This document shows positions 50,251 through 52,383 of a stretch of DNA of 52,383 nt, one piece after another. Position 1 is the first letter of the stretch. Every line of letters begins with the position of its first letter. A program made the translations under genes and the position numbers. The stretch lies in NCBI GenBank assembly GCA_003151425.1, contig PLXO01000163.1, positions 15,831 to 68,213 of the forward strand, read 5' to 3'. The notes below the pieces were generated by a model. The model saw only the letters and a list, made by a program, of their open reading frames with translations. It was not told where the DNA came from and ran no database searches. Origin of the DNA: Acetobacteraceae bacterium (GTDB taxonomy: Bacteria; Pseudomonadota; Alphaproteobacteria; Acetobacterales; Acetobacteraceae).

Positions 50251-51681
50251 TCAGCCCAGCAGCGTCGCGACGTGCTGAAACCACGCCACCACCGGCGCCG
50301 GCAGATAGAACCCCGCCACCAGCACCAGCGCCAGATGCGCGAACATCGGCACATAGGACGCCTTCACCGGACCCACCGGGCCAAGCGGCGGGCCGAACGC
50401 GACGGACGATACCCGCAGCATCAGCGCGCCGAACGCGATCAGCAAACCGAACACCAGCAACACCGCCAACACCGGTGCGCGCGCGAATGTCGAGCTGACG
50501 ATGAGGAACTCGCTCTGGAACACGCCGAACGGCGGCAGCCCGGCGATTGCGGCGACGCCGCCGATCAGGCCCCAACCCAGCACCGGATGGCTCTCGGTCA
50601 GGCCGCCCATCTCGGCGATGCGCTGGGTGCCCTTCACCTGCGCTACGTGGCCGACGGAGAAGAAGATCGCCGACTTGGTCAGGCTGTGCATCGTCATCTG
50701 CAACAACCCGGCGAAATTGCCAATCGGGCCCGCCATGCCGAAGGCGAACACGATGATGCCCATGTGCTCGATCGACGAATAGGCGAACAGGCGCTTGATA
50801 TCGCGCCTTCGATACAGCATGAATCCGGCGAAGATCAGCGACAGCAGCCCCAGCACGATCATTAGCGGTCCCGGCGCGATCGCCCCCTTGTTGGCCGCCA
50901 GCAGCATCTTGAAGCGCAGCAACGCATACAGCGCGACGTTCAGCAGCAGACCCGACAGCACGGCGGAGATCGGCGTCGGACCTTCCGCATGCGCATCGGG
51001 CAGCCAGGCGTGCAGCGGCGCCAGACCGACCTTGGTGCCATAGCCCAGCAGCAGGAAGATGAAGGCGACGTTGAGCAGGGACGGATCGAAGTCGCTGGCG
51101 TGTTGCAGCAGCGCGGTCCAGACCATCGCATCCGTCGCTTCCCCCATCACCGGACGGGCGGCGAGATAGACCAGAATGGTGCCGAACAAGGCGAGTGCGA
51201 TGCCGACGCTGCCGAGGATGAAGTATTTCCACGCCGCCTCGATCGCCTCGTGCGTGCGGTAGATGCCGACCATCACCACCGTGCTGAGGGTGGCGAGCTC
51301 GACCGCGACCCACATCAGGCCGATGTTGTTGGCAATCAGCGCGAGGTTCATGCCGAACAGCATGATTTGGTACATCGCGTGGTAGAACCGCAGATACGTC
51401 GGCGTCAGGCGGCCGGTTTCCAGTTCGTGGCCGATATAACTGGCGCTGAAGGCGCTGGTGGTGAACGCGACGAAGTTGGTCAGCACGATGAAGACGACAT
51501 TCAGGTCGTCGATCAGCAGGTACTGACCGACCGCCGGACGCCACCAGAGCAACGACGCCGCGGCGAGGAAGGACACCAGGCAGGCGATCATGTTGATGCG
51601 GGCGGACAGCCGGTAGGCCGGCACCAGCGCGAGGATCGCGGCGGCGGCCAGTGGGACCAGCAGGATCACCAGCTCGTTCAT
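50251..51681 (-). CDS. HyfF/NuoL-M-N-like proton-pumping membrane subunit
   Basis: 476-residue antiporter-like subunit with about 14 hydrophobic spans. The conserved pump residues are visible: Glu in GLMWVAVELATLSTVVMVGI, Lys in GYGTKVGLAPLHAWLPDAHA, and a second Lys in MTMHSLTKSAIFFSVGHVAQ. Closest in layout to HyfF of hydrogenase-4. It transmits the energy of electron transfer to proton or sodium movement. Start ATG at 51681 shares its A with the stop of the HyfE-like gene (TGATG); a GTG one codon earlier is possible. Confidence 0.92.
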   Translation of the reverse strand: MNELVILLVPLAAAAILALVPAYRLSARINMIACLVSFLAAASLLWWRPAVGQYLLIDDLNVVFIVLTNFVAFTTSAFSASYIGHELETGRLTPTYLRFYHAMYQIMLFGMNLALIANNIGLMWVAVELATLSTVVMVGIYRTHEAIEAAWKYFILGSVGIALALFGTILVYLAARPVMGEATDAMVWTALLQHASDFDPSLLNVAFIFLLLGYGTKVGLAPLHAWLPDAHAEGPTPISAVLSGLLLNVALYALLRFKMLLAANKGAIAPGPLMIVLGLLSLIFAGFMLYRRRDIKRLFAYSSIEHMGIIVFAFGMAGPIGNFAGLLQMTMHSLTKSAIFFSVGHVAQVKGTQRIAEMGGLTESHPVLGWGLIGGVAAIAGLPPFGVFQSEFLIVSSTFARAPVLAVLLVFGLLIAFGALMLRVSSVAFGPPLGPVGPVKASYVPMFAHLALVLVAGFYLPAPVVAWFQHVATLLG

Positions 51682-52346
51682 CACAGTTCGCCGCGGGACG
51701 CGTCGAGGGCGCTCAGGTCCACCGTGTCGAAGCGCTCGCGGATGCGGAACAGAAAGATGCCGATTACGATGAAGGCGATCAGGACCGAGAATGCCACGCT
51801 GATCTCCACCACCAGCGGCATCCCCTGCGCGCCGGTGGCGGCGAGATTGATCCCATTCTCCAGCGACATGAAGCCGATCACCTGGCTGACCGCGTTGCGC
51901 CGCGTCACCATCATCAGCAGGCCCAGCAGCACGACAGACAGCGCGAGCGCGATGTCCTCACGCGCCACCGGATCGACCTTCGCGGTGACCGGCAGCATCA
52001 CCTCCATCGACAGGCCGACAAGAGCGATGCCGGCGAGCATGGTGAGGCCGATGCTGACCACCGTTTCGATCTCGCGATGGATGCCCAGGCGGTAGACCAT
52101 GCGCTTGAGCGCCACCGGAATGATGATGGCCTTGAAGCCGAGCGCGATCGCCGCGGTGATATAGAGATGCGGCGCGTCGTGGATATAGGCCTGCCAGGCG
52201 ACCGACAGCGACAGCACCACCGCGTGCAGCGCCAGCACGTGGATCAGCGCGTAGAGCCGGTCCTGGTACAGCATCATGAAGCTGACCAGGACCAGCCCGC
52301 CGGCGAGCATGTGCGCGATGTCGAAGTCGAGGCCTGGGGCGATCAT
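51681..52346 (-). CDS. HyfE-like membrane subunit
   Basis: 221-residue integral membrane protein with about six to seven helices, comprising NuoJ- and NuoK-like parts. Recognised from MLAGGLVLVSFMMLYQDRLY, ALIHVLALHAVVLSLSVAW, IALGFKAIIIPVALKRMVYR and the NuoK-like SQVIGFMSLENGINLAATGA with a membrane-buried Glu. In group 4 complexes HyfE is the small membrane piece next to HyfF. The ATG at 52346 follows GGAGACCC. The family order HyfE-HyfF-HyfG-HyfI is as in hydrogenase-4 operons; HyfB and HyfC homologues are expected beyond the right edge. Confidence 0.9.
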   Translation of the reverse strand: MIAPGLDFDIAHMLAGGLVLVSFMMLYQDRLYALIHVLALHAVVLSLSVAWQAYIHDAPHLYITAAIALGFKAIIIPVALKRMVYRLGIHREIETVVSIGLTMLAGIALVGLSMEVMLPVTAKVDPVAREDIALALSVVLLGLLMMVTRRNAVSQVIGFMSLENGINLAATGAQGMPLVVEISVAFSVLIAFIVIGIFLFRIRERFDTVDLSALDASRGEL

Positions 52347-52370
52347 GGGGGTGGGTCTCCGAGGGCGCAC

Positions 52371-52383
52371 TTCTCCCCCTCCC
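52371..52383. repeat. edge of a family A inverted repeat
   Basis: TTCTCCCCCTCCC at the right edge matches the beginning of the left arm of the family A elements; the rest lies outside the window. It would be the fourth copy. Confidence 0.5.

Noticed and set aside
48126..52346. Active [NiFe] hydrogenase
   Set aside because: The large subunit lacks both CxxC motifs that bind NiFe, and no maturation gene is near.
1..52383. tRNA, rRNA or riboswitch
   Set aside because: No cloverleaf-like or known aptamer-like sequence was recognised by eye on either strand; a covariance search would be needed to exclude small RNAs.

Overview
This window is GC-rich, densely coding DNA that looks like an alphaproteobacterial chromosome. 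Acetobacteraceae or a close Rhodospirillales relative is most likely. The pointers are paired LSxDLL/HGGxSTG genes, a Uma2 pair, a light-chain-type TPR remnant, hyuA/hyuB sets, Bug, LLM-flavin and CoA-transferase genes, and families of palindromic repeats between genes. The placement is inferred from gene content alone. I saw no tRNA, rRNA, CRISPR array, transposase or origin.

Layout. (1) 0.1-4.9 kb: an RND efflux permease and its periplasmic adaptor, overlapping, followed by a hairpin and a DUF1330 gene. (2) 4.9-9.2 kb, minus strand: a six-gene degradative operon with an LLM flavin monooxygenase, two tandem Lin0512-family genes, an alpha/beta hydrolase, a nitroreductase and a carboxymuconolactone-decarboxylase-fold protein. 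(3) 9.4-12.4 kb: a secreted CAP-domain protein, a second LLM enzyme and a YhiN-type flavoprotein. (4) 12.4-22.9 kb: an accessory interval. It holds a DUF3800 gene plus an AbiU2-like HEPN gene (a candidate defence or toxin cassette), and two copies of a translationally coupled two-gene module of unknown function, of which the second copy carries frameshifts in both genes. Between the copies lie Ppx/GppA, RlmE, two Uma2 nuclease-fold genes and a TPR gene remnant.

(5) 22.9-37.5 kb: a catabolic region with a Rieske oxygenase, a Bug-type binding protein, two hyuA-hyuB sets facing each other, a D-aminoacylase-like amidohydrolase, a MAPEG protein, a LysE-type exporter and a mandelate racemase/muconate lactonizing family enzyme. 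Together they suggest use of cyclic amides or N-acylated amino acids. (6) 37.5-45.7 kb: an HdeD-like membrane protein, an HpcH/HpaI aldolase coupled to a free-standing acyl carrier protein, a truncated PEP-mutase-like gene, a 14-TM MFS exporter, a thioesterase, a 12-TM MFS importer and two coupled Gfo/Idh/MocA dehydrogenases. (7) 45.9-48.1 kb: a CoA-transferase/HMG-CoA-lyase-like pair that overlaps by one base.

(8) 48.1-52.3 kb, minus strand: the distal genes of a group-4-hydrogenase-like membrane complex (HyfE-, HyfF-, HyfG- and HyfI-like). The large subunit has lost the cysteines that bind the NiFe centre, so this is better read as an energy-converting-hydrogenase-related (Ehr) complex than as a hydrogenase; its proximal genes lie beyond the right edge.

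Three families of inverted repeats punctuate the window, several of them inside operons: A (pyrimidine-rich long hairpins), B (CACCACAGAG-type hairpins) and C (GGCCGGGxCAAGCCCGGCCATGACG-type).
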